DNA of 64,000 nucleotides from Actinomycetota bacterium (GCA_023379675.1 JAMCPL010000014.1:1-64000); one strand, 5' to 3'. Shown: positions 33,824 through 44,112, numbered from the stretch's first letter. The notes: generated from the sequence alone by a model not told the origin. Made by a program: numbers and translations.

Positions 33824-35539
33824 TCAGCGCCTGCGGGTACCCTTCTTGCGTGATCGGTTGCGGTTCGCACTGTGCGGGGCACCCGATGCCGATGCCGGAG
33901 TTGCCGGCTGCTTGGCGCCTGCCACTGGACGAGACTGGACGGCCGTCCCATCCTCACCAGGAACATCACCTTCCCTGTCGCCAGCACCGAGAGATGATCC
34001 CGGAGTTCCAGCATCCTCATCAGCCGGTACCACCTTCCCGTTACCGCCCGACGCCAGACCAGCAGCTCCGTCAGACCTATTGGAAATATCGCCGGTGCTG
34101 GACGCACTTCGATACCTGCCGCCACGTCGGGTACCGCCAGCAAGACGGGAGGCCACCGGGCCACTGTCACCTGCGCCACCGGACTCTCCCTCGCCCGCCG
34201 CTACGTTACCTGCATCACCGGCACCACTCATGGCCGCCCGCATCGCATCCAACTCGGCACGAAGCTTGGCGTTCTCCGCCTCCAGATGGCTGTCTTTCGA
34301 TGCTCCGGTCGGCCTGATCAGATCCTCCGTGTCCTCGACACGCGCCTGCCGGCTAGCTGGCCTGGCGGCTCTAGCCGGTGCACGCCCCCTGTTACGAGCA
34401 GAAGCCCGCCCAGAGGTGCGCCTTGCCGCCCTGACCGACGAGGACGTGCCTCCATCCGTCCGCAGCAAGGCAGCCTCCTTCGGCGTCAACAGCTCGATAC
34501 GATCCAGGCGAGCTTCGAGCTTCGCCCGTATCGTCCTGTAACGGGGCTCCTTCTCCTTCAAGGTTGCCAGCACGGGCGAAGCGATGAAGATGGAGGAGTA
34601 TGCCCCCGAAGTGAGCCCGATCACCAGCGCAAGCCCAAAACTCTGGAGTGTCGTAGCCCCCAGCACTTGCGCACCGATCACCAGCACCGACAATACCGGC
34701 AATATTGCAACAAGAGAAGTGTTGACGGACCTGGCCAGAACCTGGTTCATCGACAGATTGACAACACTCTCATAGGTCATCCTGCCGGACGCTCCAAGTC
34801 CCTTTGTATTCTCGCCTACACGATCAAAAACCACAACAGTATCGTACAACGAGTAACCAAGGATGGTGAGTACCGCTATGGCCGTGTCGGGAGTAACCTG
34901 GAAACCCGTAAGTGAATATACTCCTACGACAACGAGGAGATCGTGGAATACCGCTATGAGCGCTGCAATCGCCATCTTCCACTCGAACCTGAACGATATA
35001 TAGATCACTACCCCGACGAAGAACGCGATGAGCGCTATGAGTGCCTTCTGAGTCACCTGGCCACCCCAGGTCGGACCGACATCGTTGATGGACACAGTGG
35101 CAGGAGAGATGTGACCGATCTTGCCCATTGCATCCTGGACGGCCGTCTTGATCTTAGCGGCACGAGCGGCAGGCATCCCGAGCAGGTCTGCCTGTACCTC
35201 TACGGTACGTCCACCCAGTATCTCGACAATGGGCTGCGTGAGGCCGGCAGCCGTCATGGCTTTGCGCACCTGCGGCACGGTCGCTCCTGGAGCGGTCACC
35301 TCCCACGAGGTGCCACCACGGAACTCGATTCCAAAATTGAGCCCCCTCACCCCAAGGGAAACCAACCCGGCCAGTATGACCAGGATGGAGATCAGGTACC
35401 AACGCCGCCTGCGCCCGACAAAGTCAAAGTGCGTCTCTCCACGGTACAGCCTGACCAAAGGATTATGGCGTGTCTCCGGCAACTTACCGTTGCCAGAGAC
35501 ACCTGTATCGCCTAGTGCCGTATCACTCGTCGTAGTCAA
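33824..35539 (-). CDS. secF: Protein translocase subunit SecF with long C-terminal tail
   Basis: 571 residues from TTG 35539, which has GGAGGG 6 nt upstream; a frame back to 35707 would run through secD and is rejected. The periplasmic motif GIEFRGGTSWEV and six membrane segments (VVIYISFRFEWKMAIAALIA, TILGYSLYDTVVVFDR) mark SecF. The last 240 residues are basic, then Gly/Ser/Ala-rich, with a short coiled coil (LEAENAKLRAELDAMRAAM). Normal SecF is 300-400 residues. With SecD and YajC it uses the proton gradient to assist secretion. Confidence 0.92.
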   Translation of the reverse strand: MTTTSDTALGDTGVSGNGKLPETRHNPLVRLYRGETHFDFVGRRRRWYLISILVILAGLVSLGVRGLNFGIEFRGGTSWEVTAPGATVPQVRKAMTAAGLTQPIVEILGGRTVEVQADLLGMPAARAAKIKTAVQDAMGKIGHISPATVSINDVGPTWGGQVTQKALIALIAFFVGVVIYISFRFEWKMAIAALIAVFHDLLVVVGVYSLTGFQVTPDTAIAVLTILGYSLYDTVVVFDRVGENTKGLGASGRMTYESVVNLSMNQVLARSVNTSLVAILPVLSVLVIGAQVLGATTLQSFGLALVIGLTSGAYSSIFIASPVLATLKEKEPRYRTIRAKLEARLDRIELLTPKEAALLRTDGGTSSSVRAARRTSGRASARNRGRAPARAARPASRQARVEDTEDLIRPTGASKDSHLEAENAKLRAELDAMRAAMSGAGDAGNVAAGEGESGGAGDSGPVASRLAGGTRRGGRYRSASSTGDISNRSDGAAGLASGGNGKVVPADEDAGTPGSSLGAGDREGDVPGEDGTAVQSRPVAGAKQPATPASASGAPHSANRNRSRKKGTRRR

Positions 35540-35552
35540 CTCATACCCTCCA

Positions 35553-37085
35553 TCACGCCTGTGACTCCACCGCCAAACCACTCGAGACCCCGATGACCCG
35601 TGCATCAGTAACCGTGGTGTTGCGACCCAGCATAATGACCAGTGGTCGCGTAAAGAAGTAAGTAGTGAATATATCCAACAGGGTGGAGAGACCGAGGAAG
35701 AATGCAAAGCCCTTTACGGTTCCGATCGCCAGGAACCACAACAGTGCCGCCGCAAGCAGTGATACCAGGTCCGCGGCCAGCACGGTCCTGAATGCATTCT
35801 GGAATCCCTTCTCCACTCCCGTCCTGATGGATCGACCTGAACGCGCCTCATCCTTCAGGCGTTCGAAATACACCACGTAAGAGTCGACAGTGATACCCAC
35901 AGAAACAATAAGACCGGTCACTCCCGCCAAGTCAAGTGTAAGCCCGCTTATATGGCTGAATATCGAGACGATGGCCCAGAGCAGTGCCGCAGTCACCATC
36001 AAGCCAGCAAGGACCACCGCGCCAAGGACACGGTAGTAGAAGATCATGTACAACAGCACGAGAAGCAGGCCGGCAAACCCTGCAAGCAGGCCGGCCTTGA
36101 GTGACGAGTGCCCGAGAGTGGCGGACACCGTCTCCGTGGTGATCCTGTGCAGAGGTACCGGCAGCGAGCCGTATTGGAGCACCAGCGCTAGGCTCTGCGC
36201 GCTCGTATGGGTGAAGTTGCCGCTGATCTGGCCACTACCTCCGAACGATGTAAAGGCGGACTGGGTAGGCTGGATGATCGGCGCCGATACGACCTGTCCG
36301 TCCATATCGATCGCCACTATTGCATGGAACTGTGCTTGCGCCAGCTTGTCCCACGCGACAGCACCAGCCGAGTTCAAAGAATAGTTGACCACCCATCCGG
36401 TCCCCGGGATGAATGATGCAGATGCTCCCGAGAGCGCCTTACCGGTCACCTGTGCAGGACCGAGAAGATAGCGTACACCAGGCTGCCCCGAAGAGGACGA
36501 GGTAGGCAGCAGCACGTACGAAGAGGGCTTGTCCTGGCTCACCGGAGTGGACGGGTAGCTTGCCAGGGCCATGTCAGCCGGTACTGGATTCTCGGAGATA
36601 CCACTGGTCGACGAAGAGCTCGCCTTGACACCGAGATTCGCCGCAGTCAGCTGGTCGGCAGAGGGACAGCTTGTAGGGAGTGGACCAACCGAGGGGGAAG
36701 CAGCCTTCCCTTTTGCGGCGGTAGGCTTGGTGTAGGGAGGAGCCTCGCAGAGCGCCGGGCGGAAATAGAGCTGGGCGGTCTCGCCTATCGTATTGATCAC
36801 CTGCTGAGGGTTTTTTACTCCGGGCAGTGCCGCCACGATGTCGCCGCCCTGCGTACCTACATTGGCTCCCGAAATACCAAGTCCGTTAATACGGCTATTG
36901 ATTATGTTGACAGATTCAGTCATATAGTTGCCCGGCACAGCATGTGCAGGTCTGTATACCACCTCCTCGCCACCTGCGAGGTCAAGGCCTAGCTTTGGTG
37001 ACCAGCCTGCCGCGAGTACGGCACTGAACGCCACCAGCGCGACAATTATTGCACCCGCCAGCGAGACTATATATGAACGTTTCAT
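35553..37085 (-). CDS. secD: Protein translocase subunit SecD
   Basis: 510 residues. LGLDLAGGEEVVYRP follows the first membrane helix (GAIIVALVAFSAVLAAGW). The large extracytoplasmic domain holds a Ser/Thr/Pro-rich insert (about 150-220). Five C-terminal helices include LAGVTGLIVSVGITVDSYVV, the conserved proton-relay region. It forms SecDF with the gene 13 bp downstream. Confidence 0.95.
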   Translation of the reverse strand: MKRSYIVSLAGAIIVALVAFSAVLAAGWSPKLGLDLAGGEEVVYRPAHAVPGNYMTESVNIINSRINGLGISGANVGTQGGDIVAALPGVKNPQQVINTIGETAQLYFRPALCEAPPYTKPTAAKGKAASPSVGPLPTSCPSADQLTAANLGVKASSSSTSGISENPVPADMALASYPSTPVSQDKPSSYVLLPTSSSSGQPGVRYLLGPAQVTGKALSGASASFIPGTGWVVNYSLNSAGAVAWDKLAQAQFHAIVAIDMDGQVVSAPIIQPTQSAFTSFGGSGQISGNFTHTSAQSLALVLQYGSLPVPLHRITTETVSATLGHSSLKAGLLAGFAGLLLVLLYMIFYYRVLGAVVLAGLMVTAALLWAIVSIFSHISGLTLDLAGVTGLIVSVGITVDSYVVYFERLKDEARSGRSIRTGVEKGFQNAFRTVLAADLVSLLAAALLWFLAIGTVKGFAFFLGLSTLLDIFTTYFFTRPLVIMLGRNTTVTDARVIGVSSGLAVESQA

Positions 37086-37262
37086 ATCCTTACAACACCT
37101 TCAAGATCACAATATCAGTACCATCCCTACTGGAGACAATGCAGCCCATATCCGGCGACACAGCCCAGTACCCGCATGTATTGTACTCGCATGTGCCGAC
37201 GCAACTCGACATCCATCTTGGTAATCCTGCGGGACACCGCTGGAAGGCACACCTGTATTGCC

Positions 37263-38033
37263 TCAGTGCCGACCCTCCGGATCCGGCTCAATATTACCAT
37301 GTTTCCCTATCTCACCAGTTGCACCCTGGCCCGAACTATCCAACGATTGCCCATTGCGTGCTTTTTTGCCTTGCACTCCGTAATCTTCTACAGACTTGGC
37401 CATGCCTGCAACCTCGGTAACCGGCACATCGTCACCACTGATACCGGTTACCGGCCCTGTGCCGGGAATGCCGGCAGGATCGCCATCACCGGCATCGCCA
37501 TCATCACTGTCCTCCCAGTCTCCATCCGAGCCCCCACCGCGACGGCTGGAAGCACCGTCCAATCCCTCATCGTCAGAGCTATCATATTGCCCATCCGGAT
37601 CCCCATCTCCATCTTGCATGCCTTCATCGTCAAACGCCGGACCGTCAGTGCTCCCGCCAGCTTCCGCCGGCAATGAAAGTCTCTGGCCTATGGCGGAACG
37701 TACCATTGTCAACACGCAGCCATCACTCACCTGGAGATATACCTTGTCTCCATCTATTTCCAGTACCGTGCCGAATATGCCGGAAGTGGTCATCACCTCG
37801 TCTCCGACCGACAGGAGCGTCATGGTCTGGCGTTGCTGCTTGGCGCGCTGCGACTGTGGCCGGAATATGAGTCTCCAGCCCACATATACGATCAGACCCA
37901 TAAAGAGCAGGTAAATCAGGGTACCTGACGATGACGATGAGGTAGACGCCTTGCTCGAATGCGTGGCCCCTGCAGCCACAATAGATACCACCGCCATTAC
38001 ATGGGTGAAAACTTCCAAAGCTGGATTCAACAT
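37263..38033 (-). CDS. yajC: Preprotein translocase subunit YajC with acidic tail
   Basis: 256 residues. The YajC core is one membrane helix (LIYLLFMGLIVYVGWRLIF) and a short domain (LLSVGDEVMTTSGIFGTVLE), ending near residue 125. The remaining 130 residues are Asp/Gly/Ser-rich and acidic; usual YajC proteins have about 100 residues. The start may be internal (Met13). It lies between ruvB and secD. Confidence 0.88.
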   Translation of the reverse strand: MLNPALEVFTHVMAVVSIVAAGATHSSKASTSSSSSGTLIYLLFMGLIVYVGWRLIFRPQSQRAKQQRQTMTLLSVGDEVMTTSGIFGTVLEIDGDKVYLQVSDGCVLTMVRSAIGQRLSLPAEAGGSTDGPAFDDEGMQDGDGDPDGQYDSSDDEGLDGASSRRGGGSDGDWEDSDDGDAGDGDPAGIPGTGPVTGISGDDVPVTEVAGMAKSVEDYGVQGKKARNGQSLDSSGQGATGEIGKHGNIEPDPEGRH

Positions 38034-38162
38034 TTATATTATTCCTAGTAAGTCAATCATCACAGGACCAACCCGGTAGTCGACCCGTACATAGCCATAG
38101 CGTGATGGATGACACCATACATGACGTTGCATGTATTCATCACGCGCGACCAATACACTAGC

Positions 38163-39236
38163 TCATCCAATCGCCTGTAGTGTGGCAGCAATGCCGAGAT
38201 GATCCAGACCGAGATGATCGAAGGCCCGAGACGTAGCCATCCGACCCCTCGGAGTCCGCTCCAGGAGACCAGCCTGGAGAAGGTAGGGCTCGTATGCATC
38301 CTCTATTGTTTCCGGATCCTCCCCCACGGATTGAGCAAGCGTGGTCAGACCCACTGGATGACCATTGAATCTCACGCAGAGTACCTCGAGTATGGATCTG
38401 TCCACCTTGTCCAGACCGAGTGTATCCACTCCAAACACTTCCAGTCCCTCTATGGCCAGTTGTGGCGTAATCACGCCATCGGCACGGACCTCTACAAAAT
38501 CGCGCACCCTTCTCAGAAGGCGGTTGGCTATCCTGGGTGTGCCTCTAGCCCGCAAGGCAATCTGATGAGCAGCGGCTGGATGCACATCTATGCCGAGTAT
38601 GGTCGCTGATCTCATCACTATCCCCGCCAGGTCCGCCGCCGGATACAAATCAAGCCTCCCGACAAAACCGAACCTGTCACGCAAGGGTCCTGCAAGCATA
38701 CCCGTCCTGGTGGTTGCCCCTATCAGCGTAAAAATGGGAATATCCAGCCTTATAGACCTGGCCGTAGGACCTTTCCCGATCACTATATCCAGCTTGAAAT
38801 CCTCCATGGCAGGATAGAGTATCTCTCCTGTATTGGTGGCCAGCCGGTGTATCTCATCTATGAAGAGCACATCGCCAGGTTGGAGGTCGGTCAATATTGC
38901 CGCCAGATCTCCCCCTCTTACAAGAGAAGGGCCGGATGTCACCCTCATCCCCACCCCCATCTCTGAAGCCACGATGCCGGCCAGAGAGGTCTTGCCCAGC
39001 CCGGGAGGTCCTGCAAAGAGAATGTGATCTGCGGGACGACCACGCTTTCGCGCGGCTTCGAGCAATATCGAAAGATGCTCAGTAAGTTCCGCCTGACCCT
39101 TGAACTCCGCCAGGTTGCGTGGACGTAAGCGAGCTTCCTCTATCACTTCACCTGGGAGCGGCTCCGGCACCAGATCGTCGGCCACACTCTCCCCGGCGCT
39201 TGCCGCTACTTGAATTACCTCTTTCCTGCTAGCCAT
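38163..39236 (-). CDS. ruvB: Holliday junction helicase RuvB
   Basis: 357 residues. Walker A is [15 protein letters not shown] (about 72-86), Walker [11 protein letters not shown] (about 123-132), sensor 1 GATTRTGML; a winged helix ends the protein ([20 protein letters not shown]). The hexameric motor drives branch migration with RuvA. Confidence 0.97.
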   Translation of the reverse strand: MASRKEVIQVAASAGESVADDLVPEPLPGEVIEEARLRPRNLAEFKGQAELTEHLSILLEAARKRGRPADHILFAGPPGLGKTSLAGIVASEMGVGMRVTSGPSLVRGGDLAAILTDLQPGDVLFIDEIHRLATNTGEILYPAMEDFKLDIVIGKGPTARSIRLDIPIFTLIGATTRTGMLAGPLRDRFGFVGRLDLYPAADLAGIVMRSATILGIDVHPAAAHQIALRARGTPRIANRLLRRVRDFVEVRADGVITPQLAIEGLEVFGVDTLGLDKVDRSILEVLCVRFNGHPVGLTTLAQSVGEDPETIEDAYEPYLLQAGLLERTPRGRMATSRAFDHLGLDHLGIAATLQAIG

Positions 39237-39305
39237 GGTACCTGCAAATCATAGTTCCTGCCTGCCTCCGCGGTAATAATTCCCGTAACAATTCCGACCT
39301 CCCCT

Positions 39306-40214
39306 CTATCCTGTAGCTGATTCTTCAACCGAATCCCCAGCGAATCCACCTCCCGGAAGTCGCCGGTACCCATCCGCACCGGCTTCTGCATCACCACCCG
39401 CCCTCCCGCCAGTCATGGCCCTGAGCGCGCCGCGTACCATCTCCTCGACAGTACTCATCCCGCCAAGGTGCCTCATGGCCAAGCGTATCTCCTCAGGAGT
39501 ATAACCAAGCGATTTCAGTGCGGCCCTTACCTCGGAGCGAGCCTTCGAGAGAGAATCACGATCCGGCGATACTGGATGTGCACCTGCCTCGCCAGCCCGT
39601 ACGTTACCTGCCGCTACGCCAGTTGCCTGTGCATAGCCAGCTCGAGTGCCATCCGGTGGCATCGTAAAATTACCTCCTGCAATGCTGCCTTCTACAAGAT
39701 CGTCTCCACCACCGGCAGCGTCCGCCGCAGCCATGCCTTCATGGACTCTATTCCCGTCCATGTTCGGATCACGCGCACAGCAGCCTGCAACCGAGCCGGC
39801 TGCAGCAGCAAGCACGTCTGCGCCTGACTTCAGATCTATTGCCAGTTTGGCCGCAGTCTTACGGCCTATACCAGGTACGGTACAGAGCAAATCCATATTC
39901 TCATCCACCACCACCTCATAGAGGTCACGCACGCCGAGAGAGGACATGATAGACATGCCAAGCGTTGGACCTACCCCATGAGCGCCGATCAACATCTCGA
40001 AGACCATCCGCTCTGAATCGGATGCAAACCCGTAAAGCGTGATTGCATCTTCCCTCACATGGGTATGTATATACAGTTCCACATCTGCACCCCGGCAGAT
40101 CGACCCGAGCGAAGCAGGTGTCACATTGACCCGATACCCCACTCCTCCGACATCAATCAGCACGCTCCCGTCTGGATCGATCAAGCGGATCTTCCCGCAC
40201 AGCCAGCCAATCAT
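39306..40214 (-). CDS. ruvA: Holliday junction protein RuvA with long internal linker
   Basis: 302 residues; RuvA is usually about 200. Domain I (1-65, GKIRLIDPDGSVLIDVGGVG), domain II with two HhH motifs (about 70-135, GAHGVGPTLGMSIMSSLG and VPGIGRKTAAKLAIDL) and domain III (about 220-280, VRAALKSLGYTPEEIRLAMR) are intact. Between II and III lies a linker of about 80 residues rich in Ala/Gly/Asp. A further Gly-rich tail ends it. It overlaps ruvC by 4 bp. Confidence 0.95.
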   Translation of the reverse strand: MIGWLCGKIRLIDPDGSVLIDVGGVGYRVNVTPASLGSICRGADVELYIHTHVREDAITLYGFASDSERMVFEMLIGAHGVGPTLGMSIMSSLGVRDLYEVVVDENMDLLCTVPGIGRKTAAKLAIDLKSGADVLAAAAGSVAGCCARDPNMDGNRVHEGMAAADAAGGGDDLVEGSIAGGNFTMPPDGTRAGYAQATGVAAGNVRAGEAGAHPVSPDRDSLSKARSEVRAALKSLGYTPEEIRLAMRHLGGMSTVEEMVRGALRAMTGGRAGGDAEAGADGYRRLPGGGFAGDSVEESATG

Positions 40215-40795
40215 GCGATTCCCCCACCAGCCTCCACGGTCACCGCTTGTCCATTGAAGCCACTACCACGAATCGCGGTAGACAATGCCGCCTGCATAGG
40301 CAGGTTGACCAGGTAACATAGAGCAAGACCCAAAGCATCGGCAACATCCGGCGGAGAAGGAAGCCCGCTCAATCCAAGCAGCGAAGCAACCATGCGCTGT
40401 ACCTGGAGCTTCGTCGCCCCACCGTAACCTGTAACCGCCAACTTGACTTCATTGGCGCTGTACTGTGCTATCCGGCATCCGGCTGCATCGGCAAGTGCAA
40501 GTGCAAGCCCACCAGCCTGCCCTATACTTACGGCAGTCTTGGCGTTGGCCTGGAAAAATATCCTCTCCACCACCACGACATCAGGGCGGCTCTCGGCAAT
40601 CAATGCTTGCAACTCTCTCATCAGCTGGCTCAACCGTCGCGGAACATCAAGGCTGCAGTCCGTAACTATGACTCCTCCGCTCACCGCCACTGCCGGAGCA
40701 CCCCGCAACGCAAGCGTGCCGCCGGAACCAACCTCCTTTTTGACCAGTCCATAGCCACAACGAGACAACCCTGGGTCTATCCCTAGAACGAACAT
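40211..40795 (-). CDS. ruvC: Holliday junction resolvase RuvC
   Basis: 194 residues. The first catalytic Asp is in VLGIDPGLSRCGYGLV (Asp7); the second acidic residue lies in VVVERIFF (about 76-83), and the C-terminal pair in DVADALGLALCYL. It cuts Holliday junctions symmetrically. First gene of ruvCAB. Confidence 0.96.
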   Translation of the reverse strand: MFVLGIDPGLSRCGYGLVKKEVGSGGTLALRGAPAVAVSGGVIVTDCSLDVPRRLSQLMRELQALIAESRPDVVVVERIFFQANAKTAVSIGQAGGLALALADAAGCRIAQYSANEVKLAVTGYGGATKLQVQRMVASLLGLSGLPSPPDVADALGLALCYLVNLPMQAALSTAIRGSGFNGQAVTVEAGGGIA

Positions 40796-41061
40796 CTATT
40801 CGATAGTAGCCGCCCGATCACGCCAGCAGGTGGATACCTGCGTTGGACCAGCACTCAGCCGGTAAGGACTAGCGGTCCGTCCCGTAAACGACGTGATCAT
40901 AATAGCCACCCGCCTCATCGTAGATCCACACCCAGCAACACCTTGCTCCACCTGGGCCCCTTCATGACAGGGTTGACGATCGACGCAAGGAAGTCGTCGC
41001 CAAGCTGGATGTCCGGTGGCAGGCGATACCGCATGTAAGGCCGACGGGCTATAGTTGCAGT

Positions 41062-41832
41062 ATGGACGGAGTATCTCAGGCATTCGATACGCCTGGCAGT
41101 AGGGACACGGGCACGGACTCCTTGAATACTGCAACTGCCGCCCACGCTTCCGGCATCCCTGCCAGCGCCTCGAACGCCGCTGGTATGCCTGGCACTCCGG
41201 GAGGCCTAACCGCGCCAGACCCCGATTCTCGAATCACACGCTACCCTCCCGGACCCAGCCTCAAGCCAGCCATGTGGGTATTGGGGCTTGCGGCATCCAT
41301 CCTCGTGATCGGAGCGATAGCAAGCGGAGTGTTCGGCGGCAGCGGTTACGTGGCTGCGCCTGCACGCGTATCGCGATCTGGAATAAGTGGGATCAGCGCG
41401 GTTCCTGCGGTTTCATTCCTGAAGGCAATAGAAAGCAACGGGCAGCCTCCCTTGAACGTCATATATGCCATTACGGTTCCAGGTGGAACGGTGGCACAAG
41501 GGATAGTCACCACGCCAGGCCATCCAACTTCCTATGACAAGGCCATGGCATTTGTTTCTCGAGCCGGCCAGCAGCAGATCATCGATTTCTATTCAACGCA
41601 GCTCCCTCTTCACAGATGGTCGCTTGTGTCGAAGGGAACCTCGAGTGGATCACGCGCTTACTATCTGATCGCAAGAGCAAACGGCAGCGACGGTGAGTTC
41701 TGGGAACTCGGAATTACAATCTACCCCACCTCTTTCAGCCCTGACCGGTTGCTTCCACGAGCCGCTACCCGAAATGGTGACACGCACTTCGTCATGCGCC
41801 TATTCCCGGTCTCCAGCGAAGCTGCATCGTAA
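41062..41832 (+). CDS. Single-pass membrane protein with extracytoplasmic domain, unknown
   Basis: 256 residues. A Ser/Ala/Pro-rich cytoplasmic head of about 70 residues precedes one membrane helix (MWVLGLAASILVIGAIASGVFG) and an extracytoplasmic alpha/beta domain (IIDFYSTQLPLHRWSLVSKG, then FWELGITIYPT). The last domain resembles lipoprotein-like sensor folds, but no family is recognised. TATAGT at 41050-41055 lies 6 nt before the ATG, so the mRNA may be leaderless. It is divergent from ruvCAB. Confidence 0.55.
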   Translation: MDGVSQAFDTPGSRDTGTDSLNTATAAHASGIPASASNAAGMPGTPGGLTAPDPDSRITRYPPGPSLKPAMWVLGLAASILVIGAIASGVFGGSGYVAAPARVSRSGISGISAVPAVSFLKAIESNGQPPLNVIYAITVPGGTVAQGIVTTPGHPTSYDKAMAFVSRAGQQQIIDFYSTQLPLHRWSLVSKGTSSGSRAYYLIARANGSDGEFWELGITIYPTSFSPDRLLPRAATRNGDTHFVMRLFPVSSEAAS

Positions 41833-41891
41833 TAAGATTACGTCGCGACAAGCTTACATCGCAAGGCGCACAGCATGCAGCGGCATAACGG

Positions 41892-43286
41892 TCACACTTG
41901 TGCACCTACCAAGGTATCCTGCAGATGCACTGCTTTTGTTGCCTCCGTTGGAGTACCCTCGGCCTGTCGCGGTACACAATGAAGCACTCTTGACCAAATG
42001 ATCAAGTCAAAGGGATAGATCAGGTATCCGAACCTGGTGGTAGGGGCCAGCAACACTGCAAAGAGAAATGCCCATCCGATGAAGCTCGCGAGCGAGCCCG
42101 CATCTCGTGGAAACCATCTCGTGAGAGCGGCCAGGAATACGACACCTCCAGCCAACACGACCACGATGGAATAAGAGTGATGTATGGCGGGCAAGGTGCT
42201 GACAAGCAAGTGACCAGGCATAGGACTGGCTGCGGGAGAACGGATACCTGCCAGCCCCAACGGGTAGAGTACTACATTGACGACAAACGCCTTCATGTTT
42301 GCCAACGCCACTGGAAGCACCGCAGGCACAACTACCAGGCCTGCACCAGCGGCCGCCTTGATCGAGTCCTTGAACGAATAGGCCGCATACAGCACCAGAA
42401 GAGCAATAACCACAAGCGGCCACGATGTGAACTTCAATGATGCGGCAGCCCCGAACGCCACGCCGGCCATAAGCATCTTGTGCCTGCGCATGAGCACCAA
42501 TCCCAGCAGCATCAACGCGATGACAGGTATATCATCGCCACCTGTCGAGAGTGGTAAAGCTGTAAATGGGAGAACCGACATGGCCTGGACGGCAAGCAGG
42601 CCGCGCTCTCCTTCCAACCCATTTATCCACAGTACGATTCCAAGCACGACGAAGGTCAGCAGCGCAAACATTACCCTAGCATCTCCAAGAGGCCTCGGCG
42701 CCTTGGAGCCGCTGGGCATGCCGAATATTGCCATGCCAGGCAGGTAGGGGAAAAACACATCGTAAGACGGCTGGCCGGCTGGAACGGATATGTGGCCGCC
42801 TGGTTGCTTGCTACTTACGGTATAGGGATCGTGACCTTTCAACAATGTTCTCCCCGCCTTCTCCACCACAAGCACCTCCGGCTGGGCATGGGTGGTACCA
42901 GAAGACGTACTGGTGGATGCATTCTGCCAGTACGTTTCCAGCGCAAGAGGCAGGAATGTCGCACCAGCCATAACGATCACCATGGTGGCGACCCGGGGTT
43001 TGCTCCAGCCCCTCTTCCAGCCCGCACGCCCCGACATCCCACCACCGCTGGCGGCATCTTGCTCCATCCTTCGCCGCCTCCGCCAGGCCACTACGAAGCA
43101 CCACAAAGTTCCTGCCAGATACGGACCAATCGCTATCTCGCCCCACTGCCTGTATAGAGGGATGGACGAAATGAGTATAGTAAGAAAAGCGAAGAGAGCC
43201 GAAGCCCCATAAACTATCGCATCACGACTTTCAGGCTCAAGCGATTCGAACCAGTCTTGCAACACTTTCCAATATCTGGCCAGCAC
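41892..43286 (-). CDS. Polytopic membrane glycosyltransferase-like protein (GT87/DUF2029-like)
   Basis: 464 residues with ten or more hydrophobic helices. An extracytoplasmic loop after the third helix contains LLKGHDPYTV, followed by YLPGMAIFG, a pattern seen in GT-C enzymes of the mannosyltransferase/GT87 type, and FGAAASLKFTSWPL later. Such enzymes use polyprenyl-phosphate sugars to build cell-envelope glycans. Donor and acceptor are unknown. The assignment rests on topology and loop pattern only. Confidence 0.6.
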   Translation of the reverse strand: MLARYWKVLQDWFESLEPESRDAIVYGASALFAFLTILISSIPLYRQWGEIAIGPYLAGTLWCFVVAWRRRRRMEQDAASGGGMSGRAGWKRGWSKPRVATMVIVMAGATFLPLALETYWQNASTSTSSGTTHAQPEVLVVEKAGRTLLKGHDPYTVSSKQPGGHISVPAGQPSYDVFFPYLPGMAIFGMPSGSKAPRPLGDARVMFALLTFVVLGIVLWINGLEGERGLLAVQAMSVLPFTALPLSTGGDDIPVIALMLLGLVLMRRHKMLMAGVAFGAAASLKFTSWPLVVIALLVLYAAYSFKDSIKAAAGAGLVVVPAVLPVALANMKAFVVNVVLYPLGLAGIRSPAASPMPGHLLVSTLPAIHHSYSIVVVLAGGVVFLAALTRWFPRDAGSLASFIGWAFLFAVLLAPTTRFGYLIYPFDLIIWSRVLHCVPRQAEGTPTEATKAVHLQDTLVGAQV

Positions 43287-43326
43287 GATGCCATATTACC
43301 GCCACTGGCGGTAATAATTACTTCAT

Positions 43327-43845
43327 TCAAGAAGAGTTGCCAAAATCTTCCGGTTTCACCGTATCCAGGAACTCCCTGAACTGCCCGACCACTTCTTCAG
43401 CATTCTCGCCGGAAACCGAGTCGTCTCCATCCTCCATGTCGAATGCCACAAAAAGACCTTCGGAATCCATCAGCTCATCCGAGACAAATATAGGACAGCG
43501 CACTCTGACAGCCAAGGCTATTGCATCGGAAGGACGCGACGAAACAGTAACCATCTCTCCACGATGTCGTATGTGCAGTTCCGCAAAGTAAGTTGCTGAC
43601 CGGAGTTCGGTGATCACCACCCTTTCCAAGCGTGACTCGATACTTTCCATGATATCTACGGCAAGGTCATGGGTAAGAGGACGAGGCGGTTCTATACCCT
43701 GAATAGCCAGTGCAATCGATGTAGCCTCGGGCGCACCTACAAATACAGGCAACGTCCTGCCCAGGCCTTCAGCTTCCGTCAGCAACAACACGGGAGTACT
43801 CGATTGCAGGTCCACCCTCACTGCGCTCAACCTCACTTCGACCAT
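43327..43845 (-). CDS. Bifunctional nuclease (BFN/DUF151) domain protein
   Basis: 172 residues. LLLTEAEGLGRTLPVFVGAP then EATSIALAIQG, and later SSRPSDAIALAVRVRCPIFV are the signature stretches of the BFN family. The last 40 residues are acidic. It is the last gene of the gcvH-garA-ftsR-bfn block, as Rv1829 in mycobacteria. Function in bacteria is not settled. Confidence 0.9.
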   Translation of the reverse strand: MVEVRLSAVRVDLQSSTPVLLLTEAEGLGRTLPVFVGAPEATSIALAIQGIEPPRPLTHDLAVDIMESIESRLERVVITELRSATYFAELHIRHRGEMVTVSSRPSDAIALAVRVRCPIFVSDELMDSEGLFVAFDMEDGDDSVSGENAEEVVGQFREFLDTVKPEDFGNSS

Positions 43846-43994
43846 ATAAGCAGAATAGCGCCTAACGGAAGGTAATGCTAGTGCGGCGCCGATGGATAAT
43901 ACGAGGTACCCGGTGGCTCGTCACGCAAAGACCACGCGCTCCCGCCGACCGGATAACGCCCCTGGCGGATTTACGTACTTACGCCTTTCCTCTC

Positions 43995-44080
43995 CGTAAC
44001 CATTCACCGGATGGTTACGCACCGGCTACCATCACGTTATTTACGGGACGGACCACTGGCAAGCCGGGGTGCTTGCCAGC
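43995..44080. repeat. Two hairpins between ftsR-like and bfn genes
   Basis: GTAACCAT/ATGGTTAC (43996-44018) and CTGGCAAGC/GCTTGCCAG (44056-44079) are perfect inverted repeats. No T-run follows on either strand. They may separate expression of the BFN gene from the regulator gene upstream; the rest of 43846-44112 shows no gene. Confidence 0.5.
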
Positions 44081-44112
44081 ATGGGGCATGGGGCATGTAA
44101 CGGCACACGCTC

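Noticed and set aside
35540-35707. Longer SecF start inside secD
   Set aside because: The added 56 residues are encoded by the end of secD in another frame; TTG 35539 has a good ribosome-binding site.
43247-43265. tRNA T-arm-like GGTTCGAATCG on the minus strand
   Set aside because: It lies inside the coding region of the GT87-like gene and has no cloverleaf around it.
44056-44079. Hairpin as intrinsic terminator of the ftsR-like gene
   Set aside because: Strong stem, but no T-run follows on the minus strand.
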